From: Myxococcota bacterium
GTDB lineage: Bacteria; Myxococcota_A; UBA9160; UBA4427
DNA: 64,000 bases
Direction: 5' to 3'
NCBI GenBank assembly: GCA_041389495.1
Contig: JAWKRT010000001.1
Coordinates: forward strand, 1,426,001 to 1,490,000
The notes below the pieces were generated by a model. It had not been told where the DNA came from. It saw only the letters and a program-made list of their open reading frames with translations, and did not search any database. The position numbers were made by a program, and so were the translations under genes. Shown here in pieces: positions 24,410 to 31,922 of the stretch (position 1 is its first letter; the number at the start of each line of letters is the position of its first letter).

Positions 24410-24898
24410 CTAGTCCGAGAACAGGTTGTCGATGTCGTCGTCGGTGATCTCGGCGAACGGAGAGCCCCCGGCGCGCGCGTCTTGCTCGGTCTTCTTCTCG
24501 ATGTCCTCGAAGATCTTCGCCAGCTCGCCGGTCGCCTTCTTCACGCGCAGCCGCACCAGGCCGAGCGAGCTGCGGTCGTCGAAGATGACCACCAGGATGA
24601 TGCGCGTCCCCACCATCGTGATGTGGAGGTTGTCGCGCTGGCCCTGGTGGAAGTGGGTCGGGAACTCCTCCTCGCCGACGATCTTGGCGAGGCCGCCGGT
24701 CGCTGCGATGCAGCCGGCCGTGAGCGAGGCGAGGCTCGTGCTGTCGATGCCGGTGAGTTCGCCGGCCTCGGCCATCAGGTGACCGTTCTTGTCGACGAGG
24801 AAGACGCCCTTCGAGTTGGCGTCGCGCACGAGCCGCGAGATGACGACGAGGATGCGTTTGTGGTCCTCATCGCGCATGACGAGCTGGGCTTCGAACAT
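24410..24898 (-). CDS. mglB: MglB, roadblock/LC7 regulator of MglA
   Basis: 162-residue roadblock/LC7-fold protein from ATG 24898. Key stretches: VFLVDKNGHLMAEAGE, IDSTSLASLTAGCIAATGGLAK, LVVIFDDRSSLGLVRLRVKKA, and the C-terminal tail SPFAEITDDDIDNLFSD, which is nearly the same as in myxobacterial MglB. It stimulates MglA GTP hydrolysis at the lagging pole in known systems. The pair has its own promoter (24945-24973). Confidence 0.96.
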   Translation of the reverse strand: MFEAQLVMRDEDHKRILVVISRLVRDANSKGVFLVDKNGHLMAEAGELTGIDSTSLASLTAGCIAATGGLAKIVGEEEFPTHFHQGQRDNLHITMVGTRIILVVIFDDRSSLGLVRLRVKKATGELAKIFEDIEKKTEQDARAGGSPFAEITDDDIDNLFSD

Positions 24899-24944
24899 CG
24901 GCAGGCGCCTCTGTAACCGCTCGGAATGACGAGGATTCCGGTGC

Positions 24945-24973
24945 AATCTATCCGGAGCCCACTCCAAGGGCAA
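24945..24973 (-). promoter_or_regulatory. mglBA promoter TTGCCC-N17-TAGATT
   Basis: -35 TTGCCC (24968-24973), 17-nt spacer, -10 TAGATT (24945-24950), about 40 nt before the mglB start. One of the clearest sigma-70-type promoters in the window. Confidence 0.65.
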
Positions 24974-25045
24974 CCAAGTTGACGACGGGCGGCATCGGAT
25001 TCGCCACCCGGCGGCTTGAGTGCGGCATTCGCCGGAGCGGCCGCA

Positions 25046-25648
25046 CTAGCGATCGAGCGGGCGCCGATGCTCGAGCGACCGGCCCACCGTCACGTGGTCC
25101 GCGTACTCGAGGTCGCCGCCGAGCGGCATGCCGTAGGCGATGCGCGAGAGCGCGACGCCCGCGTCGGCGAGCCGGTCGGCGATGTAGTGCGCGGTCGCGT
25201 CGCCCTCGGCGTTCGGATTCGTGGCGAGGATGACCTCGCGGACGTCGCCCGCGCGCACGCGCGCCTCGAGCTCGCCGATCCGCAGCTCGTCGGGGCCCAC
25301 GCCGTCGATCGGCGACAGCGTGCCGCCGAGCACGTGATAGTGGCCGCGGTAGCCGCCGCTCCGCTCGACCGCGACGAGGTCGGCCGGCTCCTCCACCACG
25401 CACACGAGCGCCGCGTCGCGCGAGCCGTCGCGGCAGACGCCGCAGGGCGATGCGTCCGTCAGGTTGAAGCATCGCTCGCACAGCACCGTGTCCTGCTTGA
25501 GCCGCGCGATCGCGTCGCCGAGCTCGGCGACGAAGCCGTCGGCCGCGCCGAGCAGGAAGAAGGCGAGCCGCGTGGCCGACTTCTCGCCGATGCCGGGCAG
25601 CCGCCGCAGCGCCGCGACGAGCCGGTCGATCGCCGGCGACGTCTTCAC
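25046..25648 (-). CDS. recR: Recombination mediator RecR
   Basis: 200 residues from GTG. N-terminal helix-hairpin-helix LRRLPGIGEKSATRLAFFLL, zinc finger CERCFNLTDASPCGVC, then a TOPRIM domain (VCVVEEPADLVAVE, ILATNPNAEGDATA) and the C-terminal AYGMPLGGDLEYADHVTVG. It works with RecFO at single-strand gaps. Its GTG overlaps the ybaB stop (GTGA), completing the dnaX-ybaB-recR unit. Confidence 0.97.
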   Translation of the reverse strand: MKTSPAIDRLVAALRRLPGIGEKSATRLAFFLLGAADGFVAELGDAIARLKQDTVLCERCFNLTDASPCGVCRDGSRDAALVCVVEEPADLVAVERSGGYRGHYHVLGGTLSPIDGVGPDELRIGELEARVRAGDVREVILATNPNAEGDATAHYIADRLADAGVALSRIAYGMPLGGDLEYADHVTVGRSLEHRRPLDR

Positions 25649-26004
25649 GCCGAGCCGCCGAAGAGCTTGCCGAGCGCGTCTCCGAGGCCGCCGCCGAGCG
25701 CTCCTCCGAGCCCGCCCGAGGCGCGCTCGAGCTCTTCGCGCGCCACGCGCTGGGCGTTCGCGAGCGCGGCGTTCACGGCCGCGGCGCACAGGTCGCCGAG
25801 CATGTGCGCGTCGCCGGTCGCGAGCATCTGCGGCTCGATCTCGACGGCGTGGACGCGCAGCTGTCCGTCGACGACGGCGCGCACCATGCCGCCACCCGCG
25901 GTTCCCTCGATGCGTCGGTTCGCGAGGTCGCGCTGCACCTCGGCGAGACGCGACTGCATCTCCCGCGCACTCGCGAGCAGCTTGCCGAGGTCGGGTGCGC
26001 TCAC
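25645..26004 (-). CDS. ybaB: YbaB/EbfC family nucleoid-associated protein
   Basis: 119 residues. Pattern: GKLLASAREMQSRLAEVQRDLAN, then GTAGGGMVRAVVDGQLRVHAVEIEP and a Gly-rich tail (GGLGGALGGGLGDALGKLFGG). It binds DNA as a dimer. Coupled to both neighbours by GTGA overlaps: its start overlaps the dnaX stop and its stop overlaps the recR start. Confidence 0.95.
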   Translation of the reverse strand: MSAPDLGKLLASAREMQSRLAEVQRDLANRRIEGTAGGGMVRAVVDGQLRVHAVEIEPQMLATGDAHMLGDLCAAAVNAALANAQRVAREELERASGGLGGALGGGLGDALGKLFGGSA

Positions 26005-27953
26005 GTGCGCGCGCCTCGCGGCCCGCCCGGCGCGATGGGCTGGATGTCGACGATCGACGCGCCGAGCACCTCGAGCGCGGTGTTCACGCCCTCGTTGTGG
26101 AGCGCGGCCTGGCGCGCACGGCGGGCGGCCTCGCGGCGGAGCGCCGAGGCGTCGTCGCCGTCGCGCTGCGGGGCGTCGTCGCGCGCACCGCGGGCCCGGC
26201 GCGGCGGCGGCGTCGACTCGGCGCAGCGGATCTCGACCGTCGTCGGCTCGGCGAAGAACTCCGAGCAGACCGCTTCGAGCGCGGCGGCCCGGTCGCGCAG
26301 GCGGCGCGCCTGGAAGTCGCTTCCGAGCTCGATCGCGACGAAGCCGCTCTGGCGCTCGACGAGCCTCGCGTCGGCGAGCGCCGCGAAGCCTCCGCGGTCG
26401 CGCTCCTGGGCGAAGGCGCGGAGGCGGTCGAACACCACGGGAAGCGGAGCCTCGTCGGCGCGCGGTCCGCGCGCCCGCGACGGCGCGGCGCGGGTCGACC
26501 CGAAGGCGGAGTCGTCGCCGCGCCCGTCGACTTCGGCGTCGGGGTCGCCGAAGTCGACGTCGTCCGGGAAGGGCACGTCGTCGTCGAGGGCCGCGCGGGT
26601 CGGGGCGGACGCGCGCGGAGGCGCCGACCGGGGCGCCGCTTCGCCGGGCGCGCTGCGGGGCGGGGCGTCGGCTGCCGCGCGGCGGGGAGGCGCGTCGTCG
26701 GGAGGCGTGCCGCGGCGCGCCGTCGGAGGGCCGGGCTCGCCTCGCGCGGGCGGCGTCGATCGCGCCGGTGCTCCCTCGCCGCCGCGCCCGCCGCCCACGT
26801 TGCCGCCGCCTGCGAGGCGCCGCTCGAGCGCGTCGAGCCGGGCGAGCAGGCGCGCGACGTCCTCGCCGTCGGGCATCGTCGCGAGCCGCACGATCGCCAT
26901 CTCGAGCACCGCGTAGGGCTGCGGCGCCCAGGCGAGATCCTCCTGCTCGCGGACCATCGCGCGGAACATGCGGCGCAGCCTCGCGGCGTCCGTCGATCCG
27001 GCGAGCGTGCGCAGCTCCTCGAGCTCGGCGTCGCTCGCCTCGACGAGCTCGCCGTCGGGCGCGATCGCGAGCACGACGAGGTCGCGCAGCAGCGCGATCA
27101 ACGCGGCCGCCAGACGCTTCGGGTCGCTGCCGGAATCGACGGCGCGCGCGCACGCGTCGAGCGCGGCCGCGGCGTCGCGCTCGATGCACGCGCGCGCGAT
27201 CGCGAGCAGCACGCGGCGGTCGATCAGGTCGAGCACGGTCGCGACCGTCTCGTCGGAGATCTCGTTGCCGCCGTAGGCGATCAGCTGGTCGAGCAGCGTC
27301 TGCGCGTCGCGCATCGAGCCGTCGCCCTCGAGCGCGATCGAGACCAGGCTCGCGCGCGAGAGCGAGACGCCCTCCGCCTCCGCGATCCGGCCGAGCTGAT
27401 CGGCGACGTCGGCGATCCGGATGCGCCGCAGGTCGTAGCGCTGGCAGCGCGACACGACCGTGAACGGGATCTTCTCGGGGTTCGTCGTCGCGAAGAGGAA
27501 GAGGCTGCTCGGCGGCGGCTCCTCGAGCGTCTTCAGCAGCGCGTTGAACGCAGCCGTCGAGAGCATGTGCACCTCGTCGACGACGAAGATGCGGTGCTTG
27601 CCGGGGGAGGGCGCGTAGCGGATCGACTCGATCAGCTCGCGCACGTCGTCGACGCTGGTGCGGCTCGCCGCGTCGACCTCCTGCACGTCGGTCGAGCGAC
27701 CGGCGCTGATGTCGCGGCACGCGTCGCAGGTGCCGCACGGGGTCTCCGTCGGACCCTTCTCGCAGTTCAGGCAGCGAGCGACGATGCGCGCGATCGTCGT
27801 CTTGCCGACGCCGCGCGGTCCCGTGAGCAGGATGGCGTGCGGGACGCGGCCGGTGCGGATCGCGTTGCGCAGCGCGGTCGTGACGTGCGCCTGCCCGACG
27901 ACCTCGTCGAAGGCCTGCGGCCGCCACTTTCGCGCGATGACCTGGTAGCTCAA
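26001..27953 (-). CDS. dnaX: DNA polymerase III subunit gamma/tau
   Basis: 650 residues with a TTG start. Clamp-loader AAA+ module: RKWRPQAFDEVVGQ, Walker A GPRGVGKT (45-52), zinc module CLNCEKGPTETPCGTCDAC, Walker B VVDEVHMLS, and the SRC motif VVSRCQRYDLRRI. Domain III is followed by a long Pro/Arg/Ala-rich linker (about residues 375-500) and a tau-like C-terminal domain. No obvious A-run frameshift slippery site is visible for a short gamma. Directly downstream of the SRP RNA gene, the arrangement seen in many bacteria. Confidence 0.96.
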   Translation of the reverse strand: MSYQVIARKWRPQAFDEVVGQAHVTTALRNAIRTGRVPHAILLTGPRGVGKTTIARIVARCLNCEKGPTETPCGTCDACRDISAGRSTDVQEVDAASRTSVDDVRELIESIRYAPSPGKHRIFVVDEVHMLSTAAFNALLKTLEEPPPSSLFLFATTNPEKIPFTVVSRCQRYDLRRIRIADVADQLGRIAEAEGVSLSRASLVSIALEGDGSMRDAQTLLDQLIAYGGNEISDETVATVLDLIDRRVLLAIARACIERDAAAALDACARAVDSGSDPKRLAAALIALLRDLVVLAIAPDGELVEASDAELEELRTLAGSTDAARLRRMFRAMVREQEDLAWAPQPYAVLEMAIVRLATMPDGEDVARLLARLDALERRLAGGGNVGGGRGGEGAPARSTPPARGEPGPPTARRGTPPDDAPPRRAAADAPPRSAPGEAAPRSAPPRASAPTRAALDDDVPFPDDVDFGDPDAEVDGRGDDSAFGSTRAAPSRARGPRADEAPLPVVFDRLRAFAQERDRGGFAALADARLVERQSGFVAIELGSDFQARRLRDRAAALEAVCSEFFAEPTTVEIRCAESTPPPRRARGARDDAPQRDGDDASALRREAARRARQAALHNEGVNTALEVLGASIVDIQPIAPGGPRGART

Positions 27954-27971
27954 GCGGGGGCCTCGCTGGGG

Positions 27972-27999
27972 GCGCGGCGCGCCGGAGGGCGCGCCGCGC
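27972..27999 (-). terminator. Perfect 12-bp hairpin between SRP RNA and dnaX
   Basis: gcgcggcgcgcc-ggag-ggcgcgccgcgc on the plus strand; the minus-strand RNA forms the same stem with a CUCC loop. It lies between the SRP RNA 3' end and the dnaX TTG. No T-tract follows, so it could terminate, or partially attenuate read-through into dnaX. Confidence 0.6.
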
Positions 28000-28003
28000 G
28001 AGG

Positions 28004-28135
28004 CTGCGGCAACAGAAGACCGCAGGGCACCCCCGCTCGCAACCGAATCCCCGCTACGGCTGCTCCCTTCCGGGCCTGACCGGGTTCACGAGTCTCCGAG
28101 CTCGAGCGGGACCCTGCGATCCCCTCTTGCCGCAG
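28004..28135 (-). ncRNA. ffs: Small signal recognition particle RNA (4.5S type)
   Basis: The conserved apical domain GGTCAGGCCCGGAAGGGAGC with its GGAA tetraloop is unmistakable. Flanking arms pair: GCAGGG with CCCTGC, CCGCTCG with CGAGCGG, and outermost CTGCGGCAA (28127-28135) with TTGCCGCAG (28004-28012). That gives a hairpin RNA of about 132 nt without an Alu domain. It would scaffold Ffh for co-translational targeting. Confidence 0.95.
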
Positions 28136-28143
28136 GACGGCGC

Positions 28144-28172
28144 AGGGTACCGCGCGGCGTGCGCCGGGTCGA
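28144..28172 (-). promoter_or_regulatory. Promoter of the SRP RNA, TCGACC-N17-TACCCT
   Basis: -35 TCGACC (28167-28172), 17-nt spacer, -10 TACCCT (28144-28149), 8 nt before the paired 5' end of the RNA, so the start site agrees with the folded structure. Confidence 0.6.
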
Positions 28173-28189
28173 CGGCGCGCGGCGTGCGC

Positions 28190-29173
28190 TCAGGCGGTGT
28201 CGGCGCGTTCCGCGAGCGCGCGGGACTCCGCCCGGATGCGCCGCCACGCGAAGGGCGACGCGAGCTGTCGCCAGAACGTCGTCGGGAACGCGGGCAGGTC
28301 GGCGAGCCCGATGTGCTCGGGCGGCTCGCGATCCTTCGGCCAGAAGAACGTCCCGAACACGAGGTCCCAGACGCTCGAGTTCTGTCCGTAGTTGTGGTTC
28401 GCCTCGGCGATCGTCTTCGAGTGGTGCCAGCGGTGGAGCTCGGCCATCGAGAAGAAGTAGTTGAGCGGGCCGATGCGCGTCGCGAGGTTGGCGTGCTGGA
28501 AGTAGCCGTGCACCGCGGAGACGACGCTGAAGAGGAGCAGCACCTCCTCGCCCGCGCCGAGCGCGACGAGCGGCCCGAATCCGAGCAGACCGTCGAGCGC
28601 GATGTCGAGCGGGTGGAAGCGCGACGCGTTCAGGAAGTAGAGGCGCGGCACGCTGTGGTGCGTCGCGTGGATGCGCCACAGGAAGTCGACCTCGTGCTCG
28701 AGCCGGTGCGCCCAGTACTTCGGCAGCTCGGCCGCGACGAGCGCGAGCACGAGCTGCGCGGCGATCGGCCAGTGCGCGGGCCAGAGCGTCGCGCCGAGGG
28801 CCGCGCTCGCCCACGCCGACGCCTGGAAGCCGAGCCAGATGGCGCCCGCGCCGGCGATCTGGCTCGTCACCGTGACGGTCGGGACGTAGGCCATGTCGAC
28901 GCGCAGGTCGCCCGTCGAGTGCAGCCACGACGCGTGATGCGGGAAGAGCCGCTCGAGCACCGCGACGACGACGGCCGTCGCGAGCAGGAGCGCGAACGCG
29001 GCGATGTCGGCGCGGCCCGCCTGGAACGACGCGTGCGCGGCGACGAGCGTCGAGCCGAGCACGACCGGGAAGGCGGTGTGCGCGACCAGCCGCCGCGCCC
29101 AGCCCTCCTTCGCGGCGGCCCCGCTCGCGGAGACCGGCTCGAACCCGCTCCCGTCTCGGCTCGCTTCCGTCAC
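28190..29173 (-). CDS. Sterol desaturase / fatty acid hydroxylase family membrane enzyme
   Basis: 327 residues from GTG. A di-iron membrane oxygenase with about five hydrophobic segments and the His clusters HRLEHE, HATHHS, HGYFQH and HRWHHSKTIAEANHNYG. SRFHPLD is also typical. Such enzymes hydroxylate or desaturate lipids; alternatives include sterol C-5 desaturase-like or alkylglycerol monooxygenase-like activity. The -10 box TAGGAT (29217-29222) is divergent from the next gene's promoter. Confidence 0.88.
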   Translation of the reverse strand: MTEASRDGSGFEPVSASGAAAKEGWARRLVAHTAFPVVLGSTLVAAHASFQAGRADIAAFALLLATAVVVAVLERLFPHHASWLHSTGDLRVDMAYVPTVTVTSQIAGAGAIWLGFQASAWASAALGATLWPAHWPIAAQLVLALVAAELPKYWAHRLEHEVDFLWRIHATHHSVPRLYFLNASRFHPLDIALDGLLGFGPLVALGAGEEVLLLFSVVSAVHGYFQHANLATRIGPLNYFFSMAELHRWHHSKTIAEANHNYGQNSSVWDLVFGTFFWPKDREPPEHIGLADLPAFPTTFWRQLASPFAWRRIRAESRALAERADTA

Positions 29174-29216
29174 GCTCGCTCCCGCGCGCGTCGCCCGGAG
29201 GTCCTGCGCGCGGCGG

Positions 29217-29278
29217 ATCCTACTTCGGCGGCGCCGCGCGGGGCGATCGCGATCGCGCGCGAGCGACGCCGATATACT
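29217..29278. promoter_or_regulatory. Divergent -10 boxes: TAGGAT (minus) and TATACT (plus)
   Basis: TAGGAT at 29217-29222 reads towards the hydroxylase gene. TATACT at 29273-29278 reads towards the large membrane protein at 29347. No strong -35 is visible for either. Confidence 0.4.
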
Positions 29279-29346
29279 CGCCGCGCCGTCGGTTCGATCC
29301 CATCGATGGCGACGCGCGCGCGGGCGCGAAGGGGAGGGGAATCGCC

Positions 29347-31731
29347 GTGCCCGCCCTGCGACGCGGCCGCGATGCGCTCCACTCCGTTCGCGCGCGCGTC
29401 GCGCGGCGCCTCGACGACAGCGCCGCGCTGCGCGCGCTGCTCGCGCTCGCGGCGTGCGTGGGAGCGACGACGGGCGTCGCGGTACTGCGCGCGGGCGGCG
29501 AGGCGGCCGACCCGGCCGCGCGCTTCGGCGTCGCGTTCGCCGCCTCGTGGTGGGTCGGGCGCGTGCTGCGCGTGCGCGGCGAACGCTTCCTCGGGGCGAG
29601 CGGGTTCGCCGTCTTCCGCGACCCCGTCTTCGAAGCGCTCGCGGGCGCGCTCGCGCAGGCGTGCGCGTGGCTCGTCGCATCGGCGGTGTGGAAGCGAGCG
29701 CTCGGCCTGCACGCACCCCTCCTCGATTGGGCGGGCGCGCCGCAGTGGAGCGGCCTCGCGCTCCCGGCGCTCGCGCTCCTGCTCGCGCTCGCGGCATCGC
29801 TCGGGCCCGTCGCGCGCGCGATCGCGCCGCGTCGCTCCGACCTCGCGCCGCCCATCGCGTTCCTCGCCGTCTTCGCGTGGACGTGCGGCGCGCACTGGCG
29901 CGCGCTCGCGCCGTACAGCTCCGATCCCGCGCAGCACATCGCGTGGCTCGCGCAGCTCTCGTCGTTCGGCTTCGCGCCCGACGTCTACGGGCAGACGGAT
30001 GCGCCCATCACGTATCCGCTCGGCTTCCACGCGTGGCTCGCCGGGCTCGGCGGCGTCGCGGGTCTTCTGCCGACGACGCTCGTCGCGATCGCGCCGCCGC
30101 TCGCTTCGGCGTGGCTCGTGTACGTCGCGGTCGCCGGCGCGCGCGCACTCGTGCCGCGCGCGAACGGACGCCGCGCGACGCCGTGGCTCGCCACCGCGGT
30201 GTTCACCGCGTCGAGCGCCGCGCTCTCGTCCGCGCAGCTCTCGGTGTGGGAGGCGTACGAAGGCACCGGTCGGCTCGCGGCCGGCGCCCTGCACGCGGTT
30301 CCCTTCGCCGTCCTGCTCGCCGCAGCAGGCGGCGTGCGCGCCTTCGCGCCGGTCGGGCGCGCGTCGCTCGCCGGCTTCGCCGCGACGCTCGCGTGCATCG
30401 CGAGCGGAGCGCTCGTCGTGCTCGTGAACCCGACGCACGCGCTGCTCCACGCGACCCTCTCCGCGACCGCGCTCGTCGCTGCGCTCGCTTCCGGCACGGC
30501 GCGCTGGCGCGGCGTCGCTCTCGGCACGGCGGCCGGCCTCGCGCTCGCCTGGGCGATGGCGGCCGGCGATCCCGCGGCCTCGCGCGCGCTCGGGTGGGGC
30601 GCGCCGCCCGATGCGGCCCTCGCGCGCGTCGAGGCGGAGTTCGGCGCCGGGATGCCCGCGGCGACCTGTGCGAGCGCGCGATGCGTGGCCGCCGCCGCGC
30701 TGCGGACACGCACGCTCGTCGACGCGCTCGTGCCGGCGCGCGTGCTCGTCGAGGGGCCGGTCCGCGCGCTGCTCGAGCCCGGGCTCGACCTGCGCCGCGC
30801 CATCCCGTTCGTGAAGGGGCCGCGCAACTTTCCGGACCCTACGGGGATCGGGATCTCACCCCTACAAGGATGGGTGCGGTGGATCCTGATCCCGCTGCCG
30901 CTCGCCCTCGTGCTGCGGCGGCGCGATGCGGCGTGGCTGCGCGCCGTGGGAGCGGTCGTCGTCGCGGCGACGCTCGACGCCGCCGGCCGCTCCGCGCTTC
31001 GGGCGTGGGTGCACGCCGACGACGCGGCGCTGCGACTCTGGCCCGACTACGCGAACCGCGCATCGGCCATCGCCTTCGCGCAGATGCTCTGGCCACTCGT
31101 CGCGGCCGGCGCCGTACTCGGCACGCGCCTCGTTCGCGAGACGGAGCGGTCGCGCGGGGCGATGGGCCGCGTCGTTCCCCTCGGAGTCGCGGTCGGGGCG
31201 CTCGCGCTCGCGTTCGCGACGGCGGAGGTCGACCTGCGCGAGCGCCAGGCGCCGCTCGCGAGCGCGGCGCGAGGCCCGACGCGGGGCGACGTCGCCGATC
31301 TCCGCGCGCTCGAGGCGCGCAGCGTGCCGGCCGGCGAGGCCTACCTCGTCGCGGCGCACGTCGCGGCGTCGAACCGCGAGCGCTGGATCGCGCCGACCGA
31401 CCCGTCGCTCGCGCTGTACCTGCAGGCGGGGCGGCCCGCGCTGTTCCTCTACCACCTGTCGGTGGGGGCGCGCGTCGCGGCGAGCGACCTCGATGCCGCC
31501 TGTCGCGAGATCCGCGGCGACGTCGGGATCGGAGCGGACCGCGTCGCCCCGGCGCCCGCGCTGTTCGCGCGAGCCCGCGCGCGCTGGGTCGCGCTCGCGG
31601 CGCGCAGCGCGGGAGACGCCGAGCGCGCCTTCCGCGCGCGCACCTACTGCGGTCGAGCTGCCGCCGAGGCGTTCCCGGGCGCGCGCCTCGTCGACGCCGA
31701 AGGCGGCGTCGCGCTCTTCCGGCTCTTCTGA
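29347..31731 (+). CDS. Large polytopic membrane protein, GT-C-like (unassigned)
   Basis: 794 residues with perhaps 14-16 membrane helices. GTG start preceded by GGGGAGGGGAA. The stretch SDPAQHIAWLAQLSSFGFAP and YPLGFHAWLAGLGG recalls the first extracytoplasmic loop of GT-C-type or DUF6541-like proteins, in which an acidic residue after helix 1 is catalytic. A soluble C-terminal part (residues about 650-794) contains WIAPTDPSLALYLQAGRPALF. A lipid-linked sugar transferase role is only an inference. It precedes pilY1 on the same strand but with a 190-nt gap. Confidence 0.7.
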   Translation: MPALRRGRDALHSVRARVARRLDDSAALRALLALAACVGATTGVAVLRAGGEAADPAARFGVAFAASWWVGRVLRVRGERFLGASGFAVFRDPVFEALAGALAQACAWLVASAVWKRALGLHAPLLDWAGAPQWSGLALPALALLLALAASLGPVARAIAPRRSDLAPPIAFLAVFAWTCGAHWRALAPYSSDPAQHIAWLAQLSSFGFAPDVYGQTDAPITYPLGFHAWLAGLGGVAGLLPTTLVAIAPPLASAWLVYVAVAGARALVPRANGRRATPWLATAVFTASSAALSSAQLSVWEAYEGTGRLAAGALHAVPFAVLLAAAGGVRAFAPVGRASLAGFAATLACIASGALVVLVNPTHALLHATLSATALVAALASGTARWRGVALGTAAGLALAWAMAAGDPAASRALGWGAPPDAALARVEAEFGAGMPAATCASARCVAAAALRTRTLVDALVPARVLVEGPVRALLEPGLDLRRAIPFVKGPRNFPDPTGIGISPLQGWVRWILIPLPLALVLRRRDAAWLRAVGAVVVAATLDAAGRSALRAWVHADDAALRLWPDYANRASAIAFAQMLWPLVAAGAVLGTRLVRETERSRGAMGRVVPLGVAVGALALAFATAEVDLRERQAPLASAARGPTRGDVADLRALEARSVPAGEAYLVAAHVAASNRERWIAPTDPSLALYLQAGRPALFLYHLSVGARVAASDLDAACREIRGDVGIGADRVAPAPALFARARARWVALAARSAGDAERAFRARTYCGRAAAEAFPGARLVDAEGGVALFRLF

Positions 31732-31833
31732 TCTCGCGCCCTGCGCGCGGGCTCCGTTGCACGGTGCGTGCTCGCCGCCGGCGCGCGCGCTGCGCGCGGG
31801 CGATCGACGCTTCCCGCGTCAGGGAGTTTCCCC

Positions 31834-31860
31834 TCAAGTCGACCTTCCCGATCCCGATAC
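31834..31860 (+). promoter_or_regulatory. FliA (sigma-28)-like promoter of pilY1
   Basis: TCAA (31834-31837), exactly 15 nt, then CCCGATAC (31853-31860), against the flagellar consensus TAAA-N15-GCCGATAA. It is 62 nt before the pilY1 start. Nine of the twelve consensus bases match. Confidence 0.4.
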
Positions 31861-31922
31861 GCGCGACGAATCGTCGTGCCGCACGCGATGGCGGGGTGCG
31901 TGCGCGTGGAGGATCTGGAGTC

